Below are positions 44,015 to 51,948 of a stretch of DNA of 54,709 bases, in pieces (positions within the stretch are counted from its first letter, which is position 1; each line of letters opens with the position of its first letter). The DNA is from Rhodococcus sp. HM1 (lineage in GTDB: Bacteria > Actinomycetota > Actinomycetes > Mycobacteriales > Mycobacteriaceae): the NCBI RefSeq assembly GCF_023218075.1, contig NZ_JALPTB010000045.1, forward strand, positions 1 through 54,709. Direction: 5' to 3'. Under the pieces are notes generated by a model that made no database searches, had not been told where the DNA came from, and was given only the letters and a program-made list of their open reading frames with translations. Made by a program: the position numbers and the translations under genes.

Positions 44015-44653
44015 CTACTCTCCCGCGAGGTCGGCCGACAAGTCCGCGACCACGACGCCCTCAGGCACCTGGACCTCCTCGATCGGTTCCGGCCGGTCGT
44101 CGAACTCGAGCTTCAGCGCCCGGCACATGGTGGCGTGCATGTCGTACATGCAGGTGATGTACGTCAGTTCGAGGATCTCGGAGTCGGAGAGCTCGGCCTG
44201 CAGGGCGGCGAACACCTCGTCCGGTACGCGGCCCCCGTCGTGGACGAGTCCGTCGGTGTAGGCGAGCACGGCACGTTCGAGCGGGGAGAACAGGTCGCTG
44301 ATCTGCCAGGACGGGATCGCGGCGATCTTCTCCTCCGGCATGCCGAGCGACCGCATCTGCTTGCAGTGCTGCGAGAAGACGAACTGGCTTCCGCGGGCGT
44401 ACCCGGCGCGTCCCTGGCCCAGTTCCCGCAGGAGGGGATCCAGTTTCGCGTTCCGGTAGAGCGCGAACCCGCGCACCGCGTGCCGGAACACCGCGGGCGA
44501 CTGGGCGAAGACCGTCCACCAGTCACCCGGGGTGGCGTGGATGGTGCCGTGATCGACGGCGGGATCCTTGTCCGGGCCGAAGAGCCTGTCGTAGAAGAAC
44601 AGGATCTTCTCGTCGGTCACCTCGGCGCGCGGGACCTCACGAAGTCGGGGCAT
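44015..44653 (-). CDS. Carboxymuconolactone decarboxylase (CMD)-family protein
   Basis: A 212-residue, mostly helical protein of the CMD/AhpD-like superfamily. The core helix reads YARGSQFVFSQHCKQMRSLG, where AhpD would have a redox CxxC pair; only one Cys is present, so it is unlikely to be a peroxidase and closer to the decarboxylase or unknown branch. TYITCMYDMHATMCRAL ends the core. It starts 20 bases after the VOC gene stop with AAAGGAA as ribosome-binding site, so the two form an operon. Together with the divergent TetR operon it probably belongs to one catabolic locus. Confidence 0.82.
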   Translation of the reverse strand: MPRLREVPRAEVTDEKILFFYDRLFGPDKDPAVDHGTIHATPGDWWTVFAQSPAVFRHAVRGFALYRNAKLDPLLRELGQGRAGYARGSQFVFSQHCKQMRSLGMPEEKIAAIPSWQISDLFSPLERAVLAYTDGLVHDGGRVPDEVFAALQAELSDSEILELTYITCMYDMHATMCRALKLEFDDRPEPIEEVQVPEGVVVADLSADLAGE

Positions 44654-44673
44654 GGCGGTTCCTTTCGGGGTTG

Positions 44674-45240
44674 TCAGCGGACGCTCGTCGCGCGCCGGTC
44701 GGCGGCGGTCTTCGGCTCGTGCCGGACGTCCTCCGCTGTGAACTCTCGTGTCCAGCACGCGAATTCCAGAAGAGCACCGTCCGGATCCTGGAAGTAGAAC
44801 GATCGGACGAAGGTGCCGGCATGCACCTCCCGGGACACCCCCGCGGGGCTGTCGTCGTGGTTGAGGACACGGCTGACCGCGATGCCCTCGGCCTTCAGCC
44901 GGGTGCGGTACTCGTCGAACTTCTCCGGCGGCACCGCGAAGGCGACATGGTTCATGGAGCCGACGGCGCTGGCGAGTTCACCCTGGTCCGGCAGGCCCTT
45001 GGGTGCGGCGATACCCGGTGCCGCGTCGGGGGCATCCGCGAGCCAGAAGAACGCGAGGGTGTTCCCTCCTCCGCAGTCGAAGAAGAAGTGCTGGCCGAGT
45101 CCGTCGGGCAGGTCGAGTGTCTTGACGAGCGGCATGCCCAGCACACCCGAGTAGAAGTCGATGGTGCGTCGCATGTCGGAGCACACGAGCGCGAGGTGGT
45201 TGATTCCGCGGAATTCGAACTTCGGATCCGAGTTGTCCAT
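44674..45240 (-). CDS. VOC-family dioxygenase/glyoxalase-like protein
   Basis: A 188-residue vicinal oxygen chelate protein. Metal-site residues typical of the fold are visible: His in GINHLALVCSDM, His in GSMNHVAFAV, and Glu in FYFQDPDGALLEFACW. This set is seen in extradiol ring-cleaving dioxygenases and glyoxalases, so a catalytic metal (Fe, Mn or other) is likely. It is divergent from the TetR gene, which probably represses it through the inverted repeat at 45303-45316. The ATG at 45240 was chosen with AAAGGGA 7 bases upstream; the in-frame extension to 45312 would run through the operator. Confidence 0.85.
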   Translation of the reverse strand: MDNSDPKFEFRGINHLALVCSDMRRTIDFYSGVLGMPLVKTLDLPDGLGQHFFFDCGGGNTLAFFWLADAPDAAPGIAAPKGLPDQGELASAVGSMNHVAFAVPPEKFDEYRTRLKAEGIAVSRVLNHDDSPAGVSREVHAGTFVRSFYFQDPDGALLEFACWTREFTAEDVRHEPKTAADRRATSVR

Positions 45241-45301
45241 TGCGATCCCTTTCGGCGCGATGACGAGGAAGAATGTGTCGTGGCTGTGGCCGAAAAATGA
45301 C

Positions 45302-45330
45302 TTGACAGTCATGTCATCTTCTTGGATAGT
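45302..45330 (+). promoter_or_regulatory. TetR promoter with overlapping operator
   Basis: TTGACA (45302-45307) and GATAGT (45325-45330) are 17 bases apart, the best sigma-70-type promoter in the window; the GTG start at 45337 is 6 bases on, so the mRNA is leaderless. An inverted repeat TGACA-GTCA-TGTCA (45303-45316) covers the -35 and a second, overlapping one spans 45297-45312. It should allow autorepression and control of the divergent VOC-CMD operon. Confidence 0.7.
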
Positions 45331-45336
45331 TTGACC

Positions 45337-46005
45337 GTGGCCAAGTCATCTGTCAACACCCCGTCCGTCCCTGCACCGGTCGACACCCTGACCGCACGCG
45401 GCCGCAAGACCCGCGATGCACTGCTCGACGCTGCCCGCACCGTGTTCGAGACCGTCGGCTTCCCCGACACGCGGGTCGAACAGATCTCACAGGAGGCCAA
45501 GGTCTCCTACGGAACGTTCTACCGCTACTTCGAATCCAAGGAAGACATCTTCCGCGAACTCAGCACCCGCCTGTTCGAGGACGTGCACCGTCGCGAACCC
45601 GCGGATTCCGACCTGTCCCCCGCCGCCCGTCTCGTCGCGTCCAACCGCTCCTACTACCAGGCGTACCGGCGCAACGCGCGACTGATGGCGATCGTCGAGC
45701 AGGTCGCGACGTTCAACGACGAGTTCCGCGCGCTGCGTCAGCAGCACCGCCAGCAACTGGTCGAACGGACGTCGCGGGCGATCGCCCGCTGGCAGGCCGA
45801 CGGGCTCGTCCGCTCCTCGCTCGACCCGGTGTTCGCGGCCCGCGCCATGGCCGCGATGGTCGACCACACCCTCTACCTCTGGCTCGTCCAGGGCGACGAG
45901 GCCGACGAGGAACGGCTGCTGGACACCCTGGACCAGATGTGCCTCGGTGCACTGGGACTCGACCCCGACACCGCACAAAGCCGCGAGGAGAACCCTGCCC
46001 CATGA
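45337..46005 (+). CDS. TetR-family repressor of the catabolic locus
   Basis: A 222-residue TetR regulator. The N-terminal helix-turn-helix is at residues ~25-70 (RDALLDAARTVFETVGF, VEQISQEAKVSYGTFYRYF), and the helical ligand domain fills the remainder. The start is the GTG at 45337, set by the leaderless promoter; a TTG at 45322 lies inside the promoter and was rejected. It probably represses both its own operon (SnoaL-like, acyl-CoA dehydrogenase, kinase, lyase) and the divergent VOC-CMD operon, released by an acyl-CoA or free-acid intermediate; this is inference. Confidence 0.9.
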   Translation: MAKSSVNTPSVPAPVDTLTARGRKTRDALLDAARTVFETVGFPDTRVEQISQEAKVSYGTFYRYFESKEDIFRELSTRLFEDVHRREPADSDLSPAARLVASNRSYYQAYRRNARLMAIVEQVATFNDEFRALRQQHRQQLVERTSRAIARWQADGLVRSSLDPVFAARAMAAMVDHTLYLWLVQGDEADEERLLDTLDQMCLGALGLDPDTAQSREENPAP

Positions 46006-46022
46006 ACGGTATGTCCCCATGA
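46002..46022 (+). other. Six-codon mini-ORF linking TetR and SnoaL-like genes
   Basis: The start ATG (46002) overlaps the TetR stop (46003-46005), and its own stop TGA (46020-46022) overlaps the ATG of the next gene (46019). Product would be M-N-G-M-S-P. It may relay ribosomes from one gene to the next, since no good ribosome-binding site sits close to 46019. Confidence 0.3.
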
Positions 46023-46411
46023 ACGACCTCGCCGATCGCTTCTTCGCCGCCGTCGAACGCGGCGACGAGGCGACACTCACCGAGCTGTACGCGCCCGACG
46101 CGCGTATCTGGCACAACGACGACGGCCTCGAGCAGACCGTTTCCGCGAACCTTCGAGTACTGCGGTGGCTCGCGCGCACGCTCGAGGACTTCCGTTACGA
46201 AGACATCCGCCGGCACATCCTGCCCGACGGATTCGCTCAGCAACACGTGGTCCGCGGCGTCCTACCGGGGCACGGCCCCCTGGAGATTCCCGCCGGCCTG
46301 TTCGTCCGCGTCGAGGACGGACACATCTCCCGCATCGACGAGTACGTCGACTCCGCCGCGATCCGCCCCCTTCGCGAAATCGGTTCCCGCAACCGAGCAT
46401 CGCGCACATAA
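46019..46411 (+). CDS. SnoaL/NTF2-like small protein
   Basis: A 130-residue protein of the NTF2-like cone fold. It opens with NDLADRFFAAVERGDEATL and continues with LYAPDARIWHNDD, LRWLARTLEDFRYED, and a late FVRVEDGHISRIDEYVDS strand pair; this is the usual pattern of SnoaL-like, limonene-epoxide-hydrolase-like or ketosteroid-isomerase-like enzymes. Candidate roles in this operon are isomerisation, hydration or binding of an acyl intermediate. Upstream ATGs at 46002 and 46011 run into a stop, so 46019 is the only usable start here. Confidence 0.82.
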   Translation: MNDLADRFFAAVERGDEATLTELYAPDARIWHNDDGLEQTVSANLRVLRWLARTLEDFRYEDIRRHILPDGFAQQHVVRGVLPGHGPLEIPAGLFVRVEDGHISRIDEYVDSAAIRPLREIGSRNRASRT

Positions 46412-46430
46412 CACGAGAGGCAGCACTGGA

Positions 46431-47615
46431 ATGATGGTGAACCAGCCCGACGGCGAGATCGCCGACCTGCGCGCCCGGATGCGCGCCTTCATCGACGGCG
46501 AGGTCATCCCCACCGAACCGGTCCTCACCCGTGAGGGTGACGACGCCCGGAAGACGCTCGACGGATTGCGGTCCCGCGCCAAGGAACTCGGGCTCTGGGC
46601 TCTCGGACACCCGGCCGACATCGGTGGCGGGGGCGTGCCGTTCCTCGACTTCGTCTACCTCAACGAGATCATCGGACGCTCCGAATTCGGCCAGCTCGCA
46701 GTGGGTTCGGTGTCCATGCAGGACACGCTGATGCTGCGCAAACACGGCACCGAGGAGCAGAAGAAGCGGTGGATCCCGCCGCTGGTCGCCGGGGACTTCC
46801 TGCCGTCCGTCGGCCTGACCGAACCCGACGTCGCCGGCTCGGACCCCACCCTGATCGAGACCCGGGCGGAACTCGACGGCGACACCTGGGTCATCAACGG
46901 CCACAAGTGGTTCACCACCGGTGTCGCCGACGCCGGATACTGCTCCGTCTTCGCCCGCACCGAGCCCGAGTCCGCGCCGCGCCACTCGCGGATCAGCGCG
47001 ATCATCGTGCCCACCGACACCCCCGGATTCGAGATCGTCCGCTCGATCCCGACCATGGGCCACGACCCGAGCGACCACTACGAGGTCCGGCTCACCGACG
47101 TCCGCGTCCCGGCCGCCAACCTCCTCGGGGAGCGCGGCAAGGGGTTCGTCGTCGCCCAGGATCGTCTCGGACCCGGCCGGATCTTCCACTGCATGCGCTG
47201 GCTCGGCCAGGCACAGCGGGCATTCGAGCTGATGTGCGAGCGCGCAAACAGCCGCTACGTGCACGGCACGCTCCTCGCCGAGAAGGGCGAGATCCACCGC
47301 TACGTGGCGGAATCGGCAGCCGAGATCCACGCGGCGCGGCTGATGACCCTCGATGCGGCCCGTGCCATGGACGCCGGCGAGGACGCGCGGGTCCAGATCG
47401 GCCTGATCAAGTTCTGGGGAGCCCGGATGCTCCACAACGTCGTCGATCGTGCGATCCAGGTCCACGGGGCGCTGGGCCTGACCGGCGACACCCCGCTCGA
47501 GGAGATGTACCGCCGCGCCCGGTACGCGCGGATCTACGACGGCCCCGACGAAGTGCACCGCATGTCGACGGCGCGTCGTCTCCTGCGCGACCCCGAGGCG
47601 GCACCGTGGCGATGA
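46431..47615 (+). CDS. Acyl-CoA dehydrogenase, ACAD10/11-LvaC-like
   Basis: A 394-residue flavoprotein of the acyl-CoA dehydrogenase family. The N-terminal helical domain, the FAD-binding middle domain (FLPSVGLTEPDVAGSDPT, WFTTGVADAGYC) and the C-terminal helical domain (IQVHGALGLTGDTPLEEMYR) are all present. The segment YARIYDGPDEVHRM replaces the more usual IYEGTSEIQ. That sequence, and its coupling to an APH-type kinase, point to the ACAD10/ACAD11/LvaC subgroup, which processes 4-phospho-acyl-CoAs in addition to or instead of ordinary dehydrogenation. The stop overlaps the kinase start (ATGA, 47612-47615). Start chosen at the first of two adjacent ATG codons. Confidence 0.88.
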   Translation: MMVNQPDGEIADLRARMRAFIDGEVIPTEPVLTREGDDARKTLDGLRSRAKELGLWALGHPADIGGGGVPFLDFVYLNEIIGRSEFGQLAVGSVSMQDTLMLRKHGTEEQKKRWIPPLVAGDFLPSVGLTEPDVAGSDPTLIETRAELDGDTWVINGHKWFTTGVADAGYCSVFARTEPESAPRHSRISAIIVPTDTPGFEIVRSIPTMGHDPSDHYEVRLTDVRVPAANLLGERGKGFVVAQDRLGPGRIFHCMRWLGQAQRAFELMCERANSRYVHGTLLAEKGEIHRYVAESAAEIHAARLMTLDAARAMDAGEDARVQIGLIKFWGARMLHNVVDRAIQVHGALGLTGDTPLEEMYRRARYARIYDGPDEVHRMSTARRLLRDPEAAPWR

Positions 47616-48982
47616 CCGAATCCCCCACCACCACACTCGCCGACGGCATCGCCGACGTCCTGACCGATGCCCGGGGCGAAACCGTCACGGTCGCGGACGT
47701 GCACCGGCTCACCGGCGGGGCGAGCAGGCAGGTGTGGTCTGTCGAGGCCCACATCTCGGACGGCAGTCCCCTGCCGGTCGTGCTGCGCCGCGACCCGCCC
47801 GGCCACGGCGACGCCGACCGCATGCGCGCGGAGGCCGCGTGCCTGCGCGCCGCGGCCGCGGCCGGCGTCCCGGTCCCCCAGGTCCTCGCGGCCGGCGACA
47901 CCGCACCGGGGATCGACGCGCCCTATCTGCTGATGAACAGGGTCGACGGTGAATCGCTCCCGCGCAAACTGCAGCGGGACCCGGAACTCGCCACCGTCCG
48001 GGCCGAGCTCGCCGAGCAGATGGGGTACGTCCTGGGCCTGATCCACCGCAGCGACGTCGCCGAGGTGGCGATGCTCGATTCCGGGGATCCGCTCGACGCG
48101 ATCGAAGCGGTGTACCGGGAATTCGACGAGCCGCGCCCTGCCGTCGAGATGGGATTGCGCTGGCTTCGTGACCATCGACCACCGGTGCGGCCGAAAGCGC
48201 TGGTACACGGTGATTTCCGGATGGGCAATCTGCTCGTCGACCGAACCGGGATCCGCGGCGTCCTGGACTGGGAACTCGCCCACCTCGGCGACCCCATCGA
48301 GGACCTGGGCTGGTTGTGCGTCCGCGCCTGGCGGTTCGGTGCCGAGTTGCCGGTCGGTGGCATCGGCACCCGCGAGCAACTCGTCGACGGATACGAACGC
48401 GCCACCGGGATCCGCCCGTCGGACGCCGAACTGCACTGGTGGGAGGCCTACGGCACCCTGCGCTGGCTCGTCCTGAGCCGATTCCAGGCGCAGCGGCACC
48501 TCAGCGGCGAGGAGTTCTCCCTCGAACTGGCGTCCATCGGACGCCGGGTGTGCGAATCCGAGTACGACCTCCTGCTCGTGCTCGGACTCCTCGACGACCC
48601 GGGCGAGGCGCCCGAACGGCGTTCCGCGACCGCCACGGTTCACGACCGGCCGACGACGAACGAGATCGTCGATCTCGTCGCCACCACACTCACCGACGAG
48701 ATCGCGCCCGCTCTGGCCGACGATTCCGACCAGCAGCGCTACCTCTTGCGGATCTGCGTGAACCTCCTGCGCATCGCCGGCCGGGAACTTGCCGCCGGGG
48801 ACGACGCCGCGAACGCCCTGCGCGCTCGCCTCGGCGAACTCGGCTGCGGTACCGAGGCCGACCTCGCCACCGAAATCCGCTCGGGTGCTCTCGATTACGA
48901 CGACGTCGCCGTCCGCAGGGCCGTCTCGAGCGCTGTCCTCACCAGGCTGCGGGTCGCGAACCCGCGGCACCTGGTTCCCTGA
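47612..48982 (+). CDS. APH-family acyl-CoA kinase fused to a C-terminal helical (DUF6285-like) domain
   Basis: A 456-residue protein. Residues 1-~335 are an aminoglycoside-phosphotransferase-fold kinase with a complete catalytic loop (V198-H199-G200-D201-FRMGN206) and the metal-binding LDWELAHLGDP. Residues ~345-456 are a separate helical domain (RPTTNEIVDLVATTLTDE, RICVNLLRIAGREL), which I recall as DUF6285. In Pseudomonas levulinate catabolism, kinase LvaA acts with small protein LvaB and acyl-CoA dehydrogenase LvaC; here kinase and a small helical domain are one protein and the dehydrogenase is coupled just upstream. Probable role: phosphorylate a hydroxyl of a hydroxyacyl-CoA. Substrate unknown. 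Confidence 0.85.
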   Translation: MTESPTTTLADGIADVLTDARGETVTVADVHRLTGGASRQVWSVEAHISDGSPLPVVLRRDPPGHGDADRMRAEAACLRAAAAAGVPVPQVLAAGDTAPGIDAPYLLMNRVDGESLPRKLQRDPELATVRAELAEQMGYVLGLIHRSDVAEVAMLDSGDPLDAIEAVYREFDEPRPAVEMGLRWLRDHRPPVRPKALVHGDFRMGNLLVDRTGIRGVLDWELAHLGDPIEDLGWLCVRAWRFGAELPVGGIGTREQLVDGYERATGIRPSDAELHWWEAYGTLRWLVLSRFQAQRHLSGEEFSLELASIGRRVCESEYDLLLVLGLLDDPGEAPERRSATATVHDRPTTNEIVDLVATTLTDEIAPALADDSDQQRYLLRICVNLLRIAGRELAAGDDAANALRARLGELGCGTEADLATEIRSGALDYDDVAVRRAVSSAVLTRLRVANPRHLVP

Positions 48983-48999
48983 AATTCGAAAGGCATTCC

Positions 49000-49893
49000 A
49001 TGTCCGACCTGCTCGGCGCCCGGACCGCGACGCGGCCACAGTTGCGCCGCCTGCTCGACGCCGGATCCCCGGTTCTCGCTCCCGGCGCCTACGACGCACT
49101 CACCGCGCGGCTGGCCGAAGCCGCCGGATTCTCCACCGTGTACATGACCGGATTCGGCACCGCCGCATCACTGTTGGGACGGCCGGACGTCGGCCTGCTC
49201 ACCGCGACGGAGATGGCGGACCACGCCCGCCGGATGGTTGCGGCCGTCGACGTACCCGTCGTGGCCGACGCCGATACCGGCTACGGGAATCCGATCAACG
49301 TGATCCGCACCGTTCGCGACTACGAAAACGCCGGCGTCGCAGCGCTTCAGCTCGAGGATCAGGTCTCGCCCAAGCGGTGCGGCCACATGGCCGGAAAGGC
49401 GGTGATTCCCGCCGGGGAGATGGTCGCCAAACTGGAGGCGGCGACCGCGGCACGCACCGACCCGGATCTGCTCGTCATCGCCCGCACCGACGCGGCGGCG
49501 GTCGAGGGTATCGATGCGGCGATCGAGCGCGCGAAGCGTTACGCCGATGCGGGCGCGGATCTGCTGTTCGTCGAGGCTCCCGCGAGCGCCGACGACGTGC
49601 GCAAGGTCGCGTCCCGGCTGAAGGGCCACCGCCTGGTGTTCAACTGGGTGGAGGGTGGCCGGACCCCGGGTCTCCCCCTGGACGAGCTCACCGACCTCGG
49701 GTTCGCCCTGGTGCTGTTCCCGATCGGTGCGCTCCTCGCGGCGACCCGGTCGGTGCGCGAGTTCTATGGGGCGATCCTCCGGGACGGAACGCCGCGCGCG
49801 GTGCTCGGCGAGCTGCCGCCGTTCGACGAGTTCACCTCGTTCATGGGTCTTCCCGAGATCGACGACCTCGGGCAGCGTTTCGCCGAACGGTGA
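49000..49893 (+). CDS. Isocitrate lyase/PEP mutase-superfamily lyase
   Basis: A 297-residue TIM-barrel enzyme of the isocitrate lyase/phosphoenolpyruvate mutase superfamily. It has the metal-binding VVADADTGYGNP, the active-site loop K125-R-C-G-H129 (SPKRCGHMAGK) shared by 2-methylisocitrate lyases and PEP mutase-like enzymes, and ARTDAAAVEGIDAAIERA. Members cleave C-C bonds next to a carboxylate or decarboxylate oxaloacetate; the substrate here is unknown. GAAAGG lies 8 bases before the ATG. It ends the TetR operon and is followed by a strong terminator. Confidence 0.88.
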   Translation: MSDLLGARTATRPQLRRLLDAGSPVLAPGAYDALTARLAEAAGFSTVYMTGFGTAASLLGRPDVGLLTATEMADHARRMVAAVDVPVVADADTGYGNPINVIRTVRDYENAGVAALQLEDQVSPKRCGHMAGKAVIPAGEMVAKLEAATAARTDPDLLVIARTDAAAVEGIDAAIERAKRYADAGADLLFVEAPASADDVRKVASRLKGHRLVFNWVEGGRTPGLPLDELTDLGFALVLFPIGALLAATRSVREFYGAILRDGTPRAVLGELPPFDEFTSFMGLPEIDDLGQRFAER

Positions 49894-49917
49894 TCGGACT
49901 CCTACCGGTTCCACGAC

Positions 49918-49948
49918 GAAGGCCCTCGGCTACGAGCCGAGGGCCTTC
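49918..49948. terminator. Terminator between lyase gene and importer operon
   Basis: Perfect 14-base arms (49918-49931 and 49935-49948) with a 3-base loop, between two convergent operons. Confidence 0.87.
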
Positions 49949-49972
49949 TCGTGGGATCGAACAACCGCGAGA

Positions 49973-51052
49973 TCAGGCCGTCGTGGATCGGGCGACGGTG
50001 GCGAGATCGGGTGCGGTGTCGCGGCCGTCCGCCACCGGCCGGGTGTCCCGGCGGCGGCCCGGAATCCGGGCGACGACGGGACCGAGAAGACCCCGGATCA
50101 CGCTGATGACGCCGTACGGCAGCACGAAGATGAACAGGATCAGCGCCGCACCGTAGGTGATGCCCGCGGCGGACTGGTTGATGTCCGCGGTCCATTGCGG
50201 CACGTACACGACGAACAGAGCACCGAACACGACACCGGGGACCGTGCCCAGTCCGCCGACGACGATCATCGTGATGAACGCGATCGCGAGCGGCAGCCCG
50301 AACGCTTCCGGGCCGACGTACTGGACAACGAAGCTATAGAGCACGCCGCCGGTGCCGGCGAGGGCGGCACTGAGGGCGAACACCGTCGTCTTCGTCCGGG
50401 TGGCCGGAACACCGAGTGTGGTGGCGACCGCTTCGTAGTCGCGAATCGCGATGAGCGAGCGGCCGATCCGGCCGGTCGAAAGCCTGCGGACCACCAGGTA
50501 CGCGACCAGCGCGACCACGAGGCACAGGTAGTACACCCACTGGTCCCGCTCGAGGCCGGTGAACCCGGGCGCGTCGGCAGCGGAGATGTTGATGCCGGCG
50601 TGACCGTCCGTGACGTGCTCGAACCGCTTGATGACCGCGGGGGTCACCAGCGCCAGACCCAATGTGGCCAAGGCGAGTTGGAGACCGCGTAGCCGCAGCG
50701 CCGGCAACCCGAAGACGTACCCCACGAGGTAGCACACGACGAAGGCGAGCGGCAGCAGCAGCAGGTACGGCACACCGTGGTTCTCGACGAGGACCCCGCT
50801 GAGGTAGGCCCCCACGGCGAAGAAGAAGCCGTGGCCCAGCGAGATCTGACCGGTGTTGCCGGTCAACAGGTTCAGGCCGAGCCCGACGACGATGTACACC
50901 AGGACCATCGACCGGTCGAAGTTCACGTACGGCGCGGACACGAGGGGGGCGACGACGGCGACGAGGACGACGGCCACGACCGTGACGCGTGAGAGCCACA
51001 GCGGCGCATCGAGCTCGGCTCGCGGTCGGCGGAGTGAATCGAGGAATGTCAT
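49973..51052 (-). CDS. livM: Branched-chain-type ABC importer, permease LivM
   Basis: A 359-residue inner-membrane permease with about nine hydrophobic spans. It carries the LivM landmarks NLLTGNTGQISLGHGFFFAVGA and the EAA-like coupling loop (GRSLIAIRDYEAVATTLGV) before AGTGGVLYSFV. With LivH it forms the membrane channel of a LivHMFG transporter. Its ATG overlaps the livH stop (51049-51052), so it is the last gene of a tightly coupled operon. The C-terminal ~40 residues are hydrophilic and Arg/Asp-rich. Confidence 0.93.
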   Translation of the reverse strand: MTFLDSLRRPRAELDAPLWLSRVTVVAVVLVAVVAPLVSAPYVNFDRSMVLVYIVVGLGLNLLTGNTGQISLGHGFFFAVGAYLSGVLVENHGVPYLLLLPLAFVVCYLVGYVFGLPALRLRGLQLALATLGLALVTPAVIKRFEHVTDGHAGINISAADAPGFTGLERDQWVYYLCLVVALVAYLVVRRLSTGRIGRSLIAIRDYEAVATTLGVPATRTKTTVFALSAALAGTGGVLYSFVVQYVGPEAFGLPLAIAFITMIVVGGLGTVPGVVFGALFVVYVPQWTADINQSAAGITYGAALILFIFVLPYGVISVIRGLLGPVVARIPGRRRDTRPVADGRDTAPDLATVARSTTA

Positions 51053-51933
51053 ACCCGTGCAACCTTTCTGGTCCCGAACAGGCCCTCGGGCCGTAGCAGC
51101 AGGACCCCGAGGATCAGGGCGAGTGCCACCGCCTGTTTGAAGTCGTGCCCGATCCACGAGATGTAGGTGCCGGCAAGGTTTTCGGCGACCCCGACGCACA
51201 GTCCGCCGACGATCGCGCCGACCGGGCTGTCGAGTCCTCCGAGCACGGCGGCGGCGAACGCGTAGATCAGGGAGGCGACCAGCATGTTCGGCTGGAGGAA
51301 CAACTGCGGAGCCGCGAGCGAGGCGGCGAGCGCACCGATGGCGGCGGCGAGCCCCCAGCCGATGGTGAGCATCGACCCGACCGGGACACCGATCAGCTTC
51401 GCGGACTCCGGATTCCCGGCGGCAGCGCGCATCGCCAACCCGATCCGGGTGCGCTGGAAGAGGACGAACAGCAATGCCGCGACCACGACGACCGCGCCGA
51501 CGATCACCACCGACTGACGGGACATCGCGACCGGCCCCAGGGTGATCGCCGGGCCGGACACGATCGAGGGGAACTCCTTGCTCTGCACGCCCCAGATCCA
51601 GCCCGCCGCACTGTTGAGCACGAGCATGAGACCGAGCGTGATGATCACGAGCGGCATGTGGTTCGGGGACGAGGCGAGCGGCCGGATGAGCACCCGTTCG
51701 GTGAGGGCGCCGAACAGGAAGGCCACCACCATCGCACCGGCGATCGCGAGATAGAGCGGGGCGCCCCACTGGTGGAACTGCCAGGCGCAGAACGCCGAGA
51801 TCATCGCCATCTCGCCCTGCGCGAAGTTCACGATTCCGGATGCCCGGTAGACGAGGACGATGCTCAGGGCGAACGCCGCGTACAGCGCCCCCCAGGTCAG
51901 GCCGTCCACGACTTGCTGAAGAAACACCTGCAT
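51049..51933 (-). CDS. livH: Branched-chain-type ABC importer, permease LivH
   Basis: A 294-residue permease with about eight hydrophobic spans. It starts QVFLQQVVDGLTWGALYAAF with IVNFAQGEMAM, the LivH opening, and has the coupling loop RTRIGLAMRAAAGNPESAKLIG. It partners LivM. It lies 15 bases downstream of livF with GAGGAGG before its ATG. Confidence 0.94.
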   Translation of the reverse strand: MQVFLQQVVDGLTWGALYAAFALSIVLVYRASGIVNFAQGEMAMISAFCAWQFHQWGAPLYLAIAGAMVVAFLFGALTERVLIRPLASSPNHMPLVIITLGLMLVLNSAAGWIWGVQSKEFPSIVSGPAITLGPVAMSRQSVVIVGAVVVVAALLFVLFQRTRIGLAMRAAAGNPESAKLIGVPVGSMLTIGWGLAAAIGALAASLAAPQLFLQPNMLVASLIYAFAAAVLGGLDSPVGAIVGGLCVGVAENLAGTYISWIGHDFKQAVALALILGVLLLRPEGLFGTRKVARV

Positions 51934-51948
51934 GACTGAAACTCCTCC

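Noticed and set aside
44015..44653. AhpD-type peroxidase partner
   Set aside because: The CxxC redox pair of AhpD is absent; only one Cys lies in the core helix.
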